Part shown: one piece after another, positions 1 to 9,607 of the stretch
How positions within the stretch are numbered: position 1 is the stretch's first letter
Layout of the letters: each line of letters starts with the position of its first letter
Origin: Pyrenophora tritici-repentis
Lineage: Eukaryota; Ascomycota; Dothideomycetes; Pleosporales; Pleosporaceae
Reading direction: 5' to 3'
Assembly: GCF_003171515.1 (NCBI RefSeq)
Contig: NC_089390.1
Coordinates: forward strand, 9,242,274-9,306,273
Length of the DNA: 64,000 nucleotides
Translations under genes and position numbers: made by a program
Notes under the pieces: model-generated
The model's database searches: none
The model's input: only the letters and a program-made list of their open reading frames with translations
Told to the model about the DNA's origin: nothing

Positions 1-2472
1 GTCAGACCGTCCCTGCAGAAAGAGTGCCGGCATCCTTCTGACAGTTCGTGATTCATCTATTCCCGTCTCTGTATCTCCCAAAACAGTGCCATGCTGCGAG
101 AGTGAGAGCAAAAACTGGGTCGGAGGGGTTTTTGTTACAAATTGCATCTTCTGTGGCTTTTGTTAGAGCATGTCTGCTGTGCGTCTACCGTGCGTCTTCA
201 GATGTCAAATTGGTATACTAAGGACTATTTCAGTAGGTAGACGGTGGATATTTAGGGCGTCCACGGAGTTTGTGTTCGTAAAGATGACTAGGGCGGGCAT
301 GCTGGTGTCAGTCAACGGATTTGTGCAACAAAGGATGACTGGAGGCGTCGCAGTCGCATGTGATAGAGTGAGTACTAGGTGTTATTTTAGCGGGAAAGGT
401 GGATATACGGGGTCCACGGTGTCGTGTTCCAAACGATAACCGTGAAGGATCTGCTTGAGGTATGTGCGGGTGGTACATAGATTGAATCCTACGATCTTAG
501 CGTGTAGGCCGCATAGGGCATCCACGGGGTTGTGTTCCTAAAGATGACTGGGGCAGAGCGCTTGTACCATCTGCTGGTTGTTGAGTGATTGACAGGTACT
601 ACTACCTAAGTGAGGTGGATGCAGGGCAGGGCGATCATGCAGTTGGGATCCGAAAAAGATGACTGGGATAGATTGCCTAGACCATCTGCACGTGGTTGAG
701 TGATTGACAGGTACTACGATCTTAGTAAGATAGGTGCAGGGTAGGGCGTCCGCAGAGTTGGGTTCCAAGTGGATGGCTAGAACGGATTGCATGTCGCAGA
801 AGCAGGTGCTCGAGTGAATAATACTTCTGTTTTGGTTGGTGAGGTGGGTATACAGCTTCCACGGGTTGGTGTTCCAAACGATGGCCGAGACAGGTTGCTT
901 GTTGCGAGATGTGGAGGCAGCTAAGTCACATGATCCTTCCCAAAGCGAAAACATCGTACTTTCACTTCATCTCCGGCTAATCTGACAGGCTAATTCCAGA
1001 AAAAAGTACGGTAGTGCTCTGTATGCAAAGCTAGCACTCGAACGTTGTCAGCGCTCTAGGGGCTTATTTGAGGAAGGTGTGATCTGCGCGCCCAAGCCGC
1101 TGGCATGCAGTTGCGCGACAAGCAGATAACCGAAGCGGAAAAATTGTCAAAAACGGAGAAACTCAACAAGTCAAACGAGATGGAATCGTGACAGCGGATG
1201 CAAAGGAAGCGGCGGTGGTGGCGCAGGTAGCCGACGTGCGCAAAAGCTAAGCTTTCCATTACGTTATGAAGCTTATGCAGGACAGGGATCTCCTCAAGGT
1301 TTCGGACACCGAACGGCGGCTGCAACGGGACGGACCAGGAGGCCGGCCGGCGGCTAACAACTGCAACGGTTAGGCTTCCCGTTTCGGGTTGATGACCGCA
1401 ACTCCACAAAGCTTGTGAAAACTGCATGCATGGTACTGCATATGCAAAAGTAAAAAGATGGCGTCAGATCAGGGTCCCTTTGCGTTTTGTGGCTTGCAGG
1501 GTCACACCCGGTCACATACTCGGTCCGCGTGCTGGATATTGCCCCATGTGGAGGATTACGTTCCTCTGAGCGAGACTGAGCTTATGGGTGTGGTACCGTA
1601 TACTGCATGTTCGCATGGCTTGTGAATTCAGGCGCACTGTTGGAGTTCATGCCAGATCCAAATGCGCATGGCCCAGGTTGAGGTCCTGGGGGATGCTATA
1701 CCTGGACGCGAACTATCCAGATCGATATAGCGTTTTCAGCTTCCGTCATGGCGTGGTCTTCCTGGGATGAGACACGGGAAGTGACAGGGGTGGACTTGTC
1801 TTGGTCTTTTACGGCCTCAGGCAGACACGGCCAAAGTCAGGCATAGTGTCACATGATCACACGAGCATGCACAGTCATGCTGAGTGTCTTACTAGGCCTG
1901 CTCTACCGGGGTTGATACCACCTGAAACGTTACTAGAATACATACAAACACTTGAATATCTTACATCAGACGTCCATGTACAAATTCAGGCAAGATTAGG
2001 CAAAATAAGGCCCCTGAAACTTACTAGGTGACGGGCGCAGTCAGGTACTGTCTGCCTGAAGTCTGGTCTGGTGAATGTTTTGCTAGGTAAGAATGACGAA
2101 GTCATTCACTATTATCGCCCTTTTCCTTTGGAAGGCGTGATATTGGGGTCATTGTGTATAGTTTGATAAGATTTATGAAATCTGTCAAAAATGAGTAGCA
2201 TGGATAGGTAGAAGTCCTATTAGATGACTATTTCAGAATTGTTCCGTATCATCAATTGGTGGCAATTGGGAACGGTTGTCTGGGGGTCACTGTCTCGATG
2301 TGGTTGACGGTACCATGGCATGAATAGGTAGAACATCATAGAATGTCAGATAAATATTCAAGAACTCTATAAGCGGCCAGCCAAAGACTCAATATGCACA
2401 GAACGCCGTGACCAGGTTATCAAAAACTCCCACATATGAAAATCAAACATCCTCTCCACCACTCTCTGACCA
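1..2472. other. Left flank without a convincing gene
   Basis: This 2.5-kb stretch lies downstream of the FAS beta gene, beyond its stop codon. The open frames here are short (60-138 codons), have no recognisable motif and mostly run through a degenerate repeat. A small perfect inverted repeat (GAATGAC, GAA loop, GTCATTC) is at 2091-2107. I see no RNA gene. A missing cluster gene, such as an aminotransferase for the FAS-NRPS pathway, is not found here and could lie further left. Confidence 0.6.
254..955. repeat. Degenerate tandem repeat (about six units)
   Basis: Six related segments start near 254, 409, 514, 628, 743 and 854. Each opens with a variant of AGGGCGTCCACGGAGTT, then GTGTTCC(A)AA and (A)GATGACT. 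Two neighbouring units also share GAGTGATTGACAGGTACTAC. Spacing is about 105-155 bp and the copies are heavily diverged. A minus-strand open frame of 138 codons (538-954) runs through several units and shows a faint period of about 38 residues. The array could be an old minisatellite or the remains of a repeat-encoding gene. Confidence 0.55.
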
Positions 2473-5400
2473 TCATGCCACCATCTCCACTATCAATTTT
2501 TGCAAAACAGTGCTTCCAGTCAACCTCTGCAATGAACTAACCCCCTTGTACGAAATATCAAACGGTTTCCCAGTGACGTTACTGATATACTTCCCAACTA
2601 ATCTCCTTGAATCAATAGCCTTAGGCTCGATATACTGTTGAAGCACGCGTCGGAAAGCAGGCATCTTGGGCAACAAGAAACTACTATGGAAAGGCACATC
2701 AATGCCCTCCAACGGGATAGTAGCCACTCCCCGTTTGAGCTCAGGCATTTGATCTGTGATAGCAGCAGCTCTAGACGTAACAAACGCAGCCAGATCCTCA
2801 GGAGAAAGCTTCCTGTTCTTAGCAACGTAGTCCATTACGTCGCCCAGACAGGCCAATGCTTTCAATGTGCCAGCAGCAACGTACTGCTGAGTTTCGACGT
2901 TGTGGTTCACAACTTCCAGCAAGTCGTCGGGTAGAGTTGATGCGATGCTCGTTACAAGTTTCAGAAGTACGGCTGGTGTGGTGTTGGCGCGGCTGGGGTT
3001 CACCGCAACCATGGCGAATTTTGAACGGCCTTGAGCGTCTCTCTTGACGGCACTTCGCATCGTCAAACCGCGGTAGAATACCACCGAGAGAAGACTCTGG
3101 AAAGGCATGATCTCGCCGATTGTACTCAGAGACGTGTATTCGCCCAGTGAATGACCAGCGAACAGTGCACTTGAAGTGACCAGCCCTTGGCTCTTCAGAT
3201 GCAGGAATTGAGCGCGCTCCATGACAGTGAGAGCGGGCTGGGCGAACTCGGTGCTGAAGAGTAAACCAGCGTTGTGTTGGAAGGTATAGCTTGTTGTCGT
3301 GGGCGTGATGGACTTGAAGAAGCGTTCTGGTCGCCCGTCGATGGACTCAACCGTCATCTTCATGTAATTCTCCCGAAGCTTTCTGCCGCGTCTTCCGCCG
3401 AAGAAGACAGTCAGTTGCTTGGGGTTCTGCTTGACGATATCGCTAATCAGGAAGCCGTATGTCTCTGAGTAGAACCTGTCGGCTTCATCCCAGACTTGGC
3501 GTGCAACCTCAGATGTGGTGTATAGGTCCATGCCCATGTCTTGCTTTTGACTTCCCTGGCCAGTGAAGACGTATGCTGTAAGCAGTTGGTCGACTTCGGC
3601 TTCACCTTCTAGGACTACTTGTTTGCTTTCTGAGTGCACAGCTTGGAAGTTCAGAATACGCAAGCCGTCCTTCATGGCAGTGTGGTGGATTTGAATATCC
3701 AAGACGCTGTTAGGAAGAACCATGTTTACGAACGAAGCCTTGTAAGACCGCATGTGTACTTTGTTGCTGCAACCAGCGGCTTTCTCGACAACCTGACGCA
3801 CAGCAGCGCTGGTGTACATGCCGTGAGTGATGGGTCCGGGTAGATTGGCGTATCTCGCAACTGTTTGGGAGACGTGGATTGGGTTGAAGTCACCAGAGGC
3901 CCGTGCGTAGGCATGGTTATCGAGAGGTGTTGATACACTGAGAGAGCTTTTCCCTCCAAGAGGCTGCGGTATTGGAAGCGTATTGAGGCCGTTGATTTGT
4001 GTTCCACAGCGATTCAAGTAGTCCAATACCGGGTTGCTGATTGTTGGTCCTGCAGAGTAGTATCTCACTTCTCCTGCCGCACGCAGTACTTTTGTTTCAG
4101 GATCCTCGATGAAAATATGTCCACAAACTTGTAAGCTGCGGTAGGTTGTAGCAGATGCGAGATGGCCTAGAGTGTGCAAGTCGAAAACAAGTCTTTGACC
4201 AAGCAGAGACTTGTAGTCGAGGCCCTGTTCGAGTGACACCCACGCTTTGCTCTTGAGAACAGCAATATCAGCCATGCGATTGATGGTCACCACAATCTTG
4301 GGTTCCATTCTTCTCTCGAAGCATTCCCTGAAGTCGGTGTACGTTCCCCTGAAGAGGAACTCCGAGGTGACTTCCACTGCTGGAAGACCGTCCCGAGTGA
4401 TGGTAGCCACGACTTCGACTGCTCGTCCAGCTGGGAGATTCCGAATAGCTTTGATCTCAGCTGTACTAGTAACTTTGTTGGAGACATCGAGAGGTCTCTC
4501 GTCCAGAACCTTGAACTTGTTCGACAGATGTACAAGACTCAAGAAGTCACATCCACTGGCACCGGCGAAGGTGGCCTTCATCATGGCCTCCCATGCCACG
4601 ACGATGCAATGATCCAAAGGTACACTTGTTCTCGGCGTGCGAGATTGATCTGGCTGCTCAATGCTGTCCATGAAAGCTTGCACCAAGGACGGAGAGATCT
4701 TAGTTGGCTGGCTCTCTACAACAAGCTTCGAAAGGTCGAGATTCAGGGTACCTGACTCCACCTGATGCCGCTCAGAGCCGAACCACAGTCCATCGTAGAA
4801 TTCCTGCAACATCTCGTTACGGCCCTCACTGATCTCGTGGATAGGATGAAGTGGGGTGTCGGACCGATACGTGAAGCGGAAGCAAAAGGTGAGCATGGAT
4901 TTTCCCACAGACTCGTGCACAAACATTGTGACGAATATCAGATCGCCTTCCTTGCGGATCTCCAAAGACGGCTCACTACTGGAGGCCTTCTCGTAGACGA
5001 TAAGAGAGGCTTCCGACGCCGAAGTTGCATCGAATAGCTCTACCCGTATGCCAGGGAGCGGAGCAAGTGCTTTCCGGATGGGATTGGGAATGATCATCTT
5101 GTCGCGGACGATGTCCTCAGACATGAGTAGGCTGGATAGCCATGTATGGTCAGCTCCAGCAAGAGCTCTGGCCCAATCATCAATGTGTGGTAGTCGATCT
5201 TGTGACGCTCTCTCGTTGATGTAGATAGCTGTCTCAGATCCTTGTTGGCTAATGCGACAGCACTCTGGGAGGTTTTTAAGGGATGATGTTTCGTCGCAGC
5301 GGACCGGTTGTTCATCCACTGGTAGGAGTGTTTCGTCACTGTCGTATACCTCTCTCAGGATTCTGGAGACGTGCTGTTGACTGATATTGCCCAGTATCTC

Positions 5401-8400
5401 CGCTACTGGTTCGTTGATCTTGGTAGAATATCCTGCCGCCACTGGGCCCTGCAGAATGCAAGTGCGCTGAGCGTCTTCATCAACCACTGCGGCAAGGTCC
5501 TCTGACTGCCAGAGCGAATCCTTCTTGAACCATGTTTCGAAGTCTTCGTCGAGGGCAGGGACGAAGGGAGGTGGCTTCTGGCCCTGGCGTTTACAGAGGA
5601 GCAAGAAGTATCGAGCATCGCTGTATGCGACGACCTTATCTGCCGACTTGCAGAATGTAACTACCTCTTTCAGAACCTGTAGAGGTTCCTCCATATCGAG
5701 CTTTGGCGGCACAGACCGCTGCAACCGGCTGCACATGCGACGAACAAAGTCCGCTGTAAGCTGCTTGTAGCCCTTGTCAATCCAGCGAGACTCTTTCGCG
5801 ACATAGCAGAGCTGAATGAGACGATGAAGAATGTCGGCGTAGGTCATGTCTTCCAGGTCGACAGCGTTGCCTTGGCTGTCAACTCCAAACCAGACCCTTT
5901 GGAAGTCGTCATTGAGCCGCTTGATGATATACGATTTCATCTGCAGCAGTTTTGCCAGTCTCTGAGTCCTGTCGGATATGCTGAAGATCTTTCCATCAAG
6001 CTCTCGCCAGAGAAGAACACCTCGAGTCGCCAACTTGTGAATGGGCTCACCCATCTCGCTCTTGACTGTGACAATGCCACCGACTGGGGTTTTGTAGCTC
6101 TGCTCCCACGACGCTTCATCGTCGATTCCAGGAGTCGCCACGATCGCTTCTTTGGCTCCTTGACTAGTCTTGGCCTCCTTGGCGACCATCATCCGGCTGC
6201 CGAATAGCACACCATCGAACGGCATAGGTTGAAGACCGAATCGCAAAGCCCAGTTTCCAGAAAGATAAGGGTAGGTATCATCGGCACCACCAAAGCCACT
6301 TCCGGCAAGTAGTACGATGTTGTCGCATCGCCTAATCTTGGCGTACATCTTGATGATTGGATCATGGAAGTCTTCATAGGAATGGTGGCCACCACCCCGA
6401 CCAGAGGTCCATTGCAATACAATCGGAACATCTGGGTTCATACGTGCAATGGCGATGACCTGGCTAATCGAAGAAGTCGACCCGGGTTTGAAGGACAGGT
6501 ACTTCAGGCCGATATCCAGGTACTCTCTCAGAGCTTCAGTGGAAGGGACACCGGCGCCGAAAGTGATACCGTCAATCGGGAAACCTTCAGATCGAAGCTT
6601 TCGGATGAGTGGAAGTTGCCATCGCACCTGGCGGGGACTAGCATAGATGATGTTGATGCAGATGCCTCTGCCGGATGGGATCGAGCTAGCGAGGCTTTTG
6701 ATAGCATCAGTGAAGCTTTCTGCAGTGTGAAGACCACCTGCTGCGAACTCCACATGATAGCCTGCGGAGACGATAGCACTAACGAACTCCCACGAAGCTG
6801 TTGTCGGAGTCATGGCTGCTACCATGAGGGGTGGAAGGCCGAGAAGGCGGGTCATCTTGTTCCGGATCTCGATACCTCCCTCGGTCTGGACTAACCGTGG
6901 CGAGTATCTCTCGACCCAGTCTGCACCGAAGGTAGGCTTGGCACTCAGCAGCTCAGCCATATCTCCGAGCTCAGGTGAAGCGCTTTCAGCAAGGCCAGCA
7001 AGAATCACTCTCAGTCCAGTCCCCTCTTTGTTACGTAATAAGAGAGAACAGACACCAGATGGGCCACCTGGGCCAAAGTCGACTGCATGCGTGGCAGCTT
7101 TGAACCCAGTAGATAAGGGCCAATCGTCAACCTCACATAAGATCATCTTAACAAGATCAGGGATGATGCTCTCAGCTCCCGGCTGCCGGAGATCCTTTCC
7201 GGTATGAGTGTGATAGACAGGCACCCTGAAACTGCTTGGGCACAGTCTTACACTCTCTAGCGCAGCCAATACGCCGGGAACTGCCTTGTCGAGATGTGGT
7301 GTATGGAATGGTGCTGATATAGGCAAGAACTGGAGCGAGAACTCCGGTTTCCTTGATGAGAACGGCTTCTTGTCTTGGAACTCTTCCGGAGACGCCTTCA
7401 GTCGGCGTAGCGTTCTTGCAAGAGCACATACTGAGAGTGTAGGCCCGGCTACGACAAAGTTTGTGCGTCCGTTGATGAGTGCGATGGAGACTCGCTGGCT
7501 CTCATTAAGAAAGCCATTCACCTTATTCATGTAGGACTGCAGGCGCTTCAAATCGCACCCTGCAACGTTAAGCATTGGAGTCGGAGATCCTTCGCCAGCG
7601 TTGGTAGTTTCCGCTATGACAGAAGCCGGGATATCCATATCCGGTGTCGCTTCCTGAGCGGCAACACCGATCTCGAACAACACAGTCAATGCTTGAACAA
7701 GAGCGTAGTGAAGTGACTCCCATGTTGTGGTTGTTGAGAGAGTGGCAGCAACGACGACGCCTTGACTATGGCCTGCCATTCCTTTGAAGATGTGGGTCAC
7801 TTCTCCTGGTGTCTTTTTGAGAGACCAGCAGATGACGGCGTATGTGGCGAACTGTAACAGTCCTATGAGAGGAAAGCTGACAGGTGCTGATAGTAGGTAA
7901 TTCTTCGAGGGGGCACCTTCAGGTCTCTGCAGCCATTGCGTGATCTCTAGACCATGCTTGAAGTGCTTGAGGCAGGATGAAGATGCGTTCCGGAGAAAGG
8001 CCCGGAGAGTGTCCTCAGCAGTCGCCAGTATTGGTTCGACGACATGTGTATATGTGTCGAAAAGAGAGCGCAGCTCTTGTAGATAGTCTGAGGTATTCCC
8101 TTGACCGCCAAAGATGGCGTAAGTCTGAGTTGTTTGGCTTGCGCTTTGGTCGAAGAGGGCAGTTCTTGGTGCCGTCCTCAGGCTCGATTGTCTTATATGT
8201 TGGTTGGCGGCCACATACGCTTGTATGACATTTTGCCTTTGCAAAGGTGTTCCGGGAAGATCAGACACGATGCTTTGGATGCTGGAGTCTCCAAGGAAGT
8301 CTGATTCTATCTGGGCTAGAAGAAGCTCAAGGCAGTTGGATTGAAACAAGCCTTGAGGTTCATCCTGCTCGTATCGCATGACGTGTAGTAGAAATTGGGA

Positions 8401-8637
8401 TAACAGCTCCAGTACAGAGGCAGGCGGGTCGGCAATGCCATCTACTTTGATCCGAAGATCTGCTGTGAATTTCTCCCATAGCTGGAAGACATGGCCTTGT
8501 AGGACCTCGGGAATGTGCCATTCGTACGCCAAGCTTAGGTACTCTAGCCGTGTCGAACGGACTGAGCCTGGTGTAGATGCCAGACAGAGTGAATATGGGG
8601 ATGAAGAACTGAAGTGAAATGACATGTCGGAGTCCAT
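2473..8637 (-). CDS. Fatty acid synthase subunit beta, cluster-type
   Basis: Intronless gene of about 2,054 residues, the usual length for the fungal type I FAS beta chain. The domain order is standard. An acetyl/malonyl-type acyltransferase has GHSQG (Ser about 291). An FMN-dependent enoyl reductase begins near residue 609 (PLMVAAMTPTT). A MaoC-like dehydratase lies near 1585 (FNPIHVS, GPITHGMY). A C-terminal malonyl/palmitoyl transferase carries YVFTGQGSQ (about 1689) and AGHSLGEYTS (about 1826). I chose the ATG at 8637 (MDSDMSFHF) because the 58 codons upstream in the same frame look non-coding. It forms the alpha6beta6 FAS with the alpha chain encoded just upstream in the same orientation. 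Next to an NRPS and a P450 it is more likely a dedicated secondary-metabolism FAS (HexB, StcK or TOXC type) than the housekeeping enzyme. The chain length it makes cannot be read from the sequence. Confidence 0.93.
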   Translation of the reverse strand: MDSDMSFHFSSSSPYSLCLASTPGSVRSTRLEYLSLAYEWHIPEVLQGHVFQLWEKFTADLRIKVDGIADPPASVLELLSQFLLHVMRYEQDEPQGLFQSNCLELLLAQIESDFLGDSSIQSIVSDLPGTPLQRQNVIQAYVAANQHIRQSSLRTAPRTALFDQSASQTTQTYAIFGGQGNTSDYLQELRSLFDTYTHVVEPILATAEDTLRAFLRNASSSCLKHFKHGLEITQWLQRPEGAPSKNYLLSAPVSFPLIGLLQFATYAVICWSLKKTPGEVTHIFKGMAGHSQGVVVAATLSTTTTWESLHYALVQALTVLFEIGVAAQEATPDMDIPASVIAETTNAGEGSPTPMLNVAGCDLKRLQSYMNKVNGFLNESQRVSIALINGRTNFVVAGPTLSVCALARTLRRLKASPEEFQDKKPFSSRKPEFSLQFLPISAPFHTPHLDKAVPGVLAALESVRLCPSSFRVPVYHTHTGKDLRQPGAESIIPDLVKMILCEVDDWPLSTGFKAATHAVDFGPGGPSGVCSLLLRNKEGTGLRVILAGLAESASPELGDMAELLSAKPTFGADWVERYSPRLVQTEGGIEIRNKMTRLLGLPPLMVAAMTPTTASWEFVSAIVSAGYHVEFAAGGLHTAESFTDAIKSLASSIPSGRGICINIIYASPRQVRWQLPLIRKLRSEGFPIDGITFGAGVPSTEALREYLDIGLKYLSFKPGSTSSISQVIAIARMNPDVPIVLQWTSGRGGGHHSYEDFHDPIIKMYAKIRRCDNIVLLAGSGFGGADDTYPYLSGNWALRFGLQPMPFDGVLFGSRMMVAKEAKTSQGAKEAIVATPGIDDEASWEQSYKTPVGGIVTVKSEMGEPIHKLATRGVLLWRELDGKIFSISDRTQRLAKLLQMKSYIIKRLNDDFQRVWFGVDSQGNAVDLEDMTYADILHRLIQLCYVAKESRWIDKGYKQLTADFVRRMCSRLQRSVPPKLDMEEPLQVLKEVVTFCKSADKVVAYSDARYFLLLCKRQGQKPPPFVPALDEDFETWFKKDSLWQSEDLAAVVDEDAQRTCILQGPVAAGYSTKINEPVAEILGNISQQHVSRILREVYDSDETLLPVDEQPVRCDETSSLKNLPECCRISQQGSETAIYINERASQDRLPHIDDWARALAGADHTWLSSLLMSEDIVRDKMIIPNPIRKALAPLPGIRVELFDATSASEASLIVYEKASSSEPSLEIRKEGDLIFVTMFVHESVGKSMLTFCFRFTYRSDTPLHPIHEISEGRNEMLQEFYDGLWFGSERHQVESGTLNLDLSKLVVESQPTKISPSLVQAFMDSIEQPDQSRTPRTSVPLDHCIVVAWEAMMKATFAGASGCDFLSLVHLSNKFKVLDERPLDVSNKVTSTAEIKAIRNLPAGRAVEVVATITRDGLPAVEVTSEFLFRGTYTDFRECFERRMEPKIVVTINRMADIAVLKSKAWVSLEQGLDYKSLLGQRLVFDLHTLGHLASATTYRSLQVCGHIFIEDPETKVLRAAGEVRYYSAGPTISNPVLDYLNRCGTQINGLNTLPIPQPLGGKSSLSVSTPLDNHAYARASGDFNPIHVSQTVARYANLPGPITHGMYTSAAVRQVVEKAAGCSNKVHMRSYKASFVNMVLPNSVLDIQIHHTAMKDGLRILNFQAVHSESKQVVLEGEAEVDQLLTAYVFTGQGSQKQDMGMDLYTTSEVARQVWDEADRFYSETYGFLISDIVKQNPKQLTVFFGGRRGRKLRENYMKMTVESIDGRPERFFKSITPTTTSYTFQHNAGLLFSTEFAQPALTVMERAQFLHLKSQGLVTSSALFAGHSLGEYTSLSTIGEIMPFQSLLSVVFYRGLTMRSAVKRDAQGRSKFAMVAVNPSRANTTPAVLLKLVTSIASTLPDDLLEVVNHNVETQQYVAAGTLKALACLGDVMDYVAKNRKLSPEDLAAFVTSRAAAITDQMPELKRGVATIPLEGIDVPFHSSFLLPKMPAFRRVLQQYIEPKAIDSRRLVGKYISNVTGKPFDISYKGVSSLQRLTGSTVLQKLIVEMVA

Positions 8638-9607
8638 TGTGCTGGTTCTGGTGTTCGAAAACATTGGAGAAAAGATAGGAAAAGAGGATTTCATCACAGC
8701 GACGCGGACTACAAAGTAGTCAAAATGCCATGATACCTGATGACCTGGACCGTATCTTGAATTACCCGAAGCCTGGAAATTGGGCCAGACGGCAAGTTGA
8801 ATCAGGACCACAATTGCCGTATTTGGGTTCCACTCCGTAGGGCGCCGTGTTTAGATAGCGTTGTTGGCGTTTTTTGAAGCTATGCGGGCACTACTGAGGG
8901 GCTACTTAACGAGGCAGCCAGGGGGCCGGGGTCGGCGCTTGGACCCCTAATTTGGGATGTTAGACGAAGCTCACCAAAGCTCGCATCAGACAAACATGTG
9001 GAATTGCGTGCCTTGGGCCTACCACGCCACGCATCTGACCTGCATAAAGCGTCGGAAACGGGCCCGTTTCATCCTATTCTCTGTCTCTGAGTAAGGGCAA
9101 CTGCAGTAGTACTTTTCAGACCGGATTGAGTCTTCTTGTGGCGTTATGATGTGACATCAACTTGTGAAAGGCGTGACCTCGTGAAGAATCCTTCAGGTGC
9201 AATAATAGCGGCCTCGGCCCTTCAGGTTGGAAGGCATCCAACTACCGCATCACGGCTTACGTCTATATGAGTTGAATTGTGGCGTCCCGGTGTTACATCG
9301 TGGTATGACTCGAAGTGCTAAGTTAATCCCAGATCAAGATATTGTCAGCAGATTCTGTTGCCTGCTGCTGAGTGCTACTATCTTTTTTGATCAGTCATGC
9401 CTGATGCCGTGGAAAAGAGGCGTTTTTGATGAGATCAGCATTTCTGCAGTGTGGTCATCAGATAAGTCACGTGTATGTTGGTCTCACATGCAAGTTCTGA
9501 TTTTGGCCCTGCGCTCATGGGACGTGGGTAAATGAATGTAATTGTAAGAAAATGGAAAAATCAATTTGGTAAAACATGTGAAAGTCTCTCGTCCCAGAAC
9601 GCCTCCT
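8638..9607. promoter_or_regulatory. Intergenic region with presumed FAS beta promoter
   Basis: About 970 bp lie between the end of the FAS alpha gene and the start of the FAS beta gene, both on the minus strand. The promoter of FAS beta must lie here. I found no TTGCTAGC copy like those in the FAS alpha/P450 promoter and no other motif I can name with confidence. No supported gene is present. Confidence 0.4.

Noticed and set aside
8638..8811. Start of FAS beta at 8811
   Set aside because: The extra 58 codons do not resemble the FAS beta N-terminus, and the ATG at 8637 gives the usual length and start.
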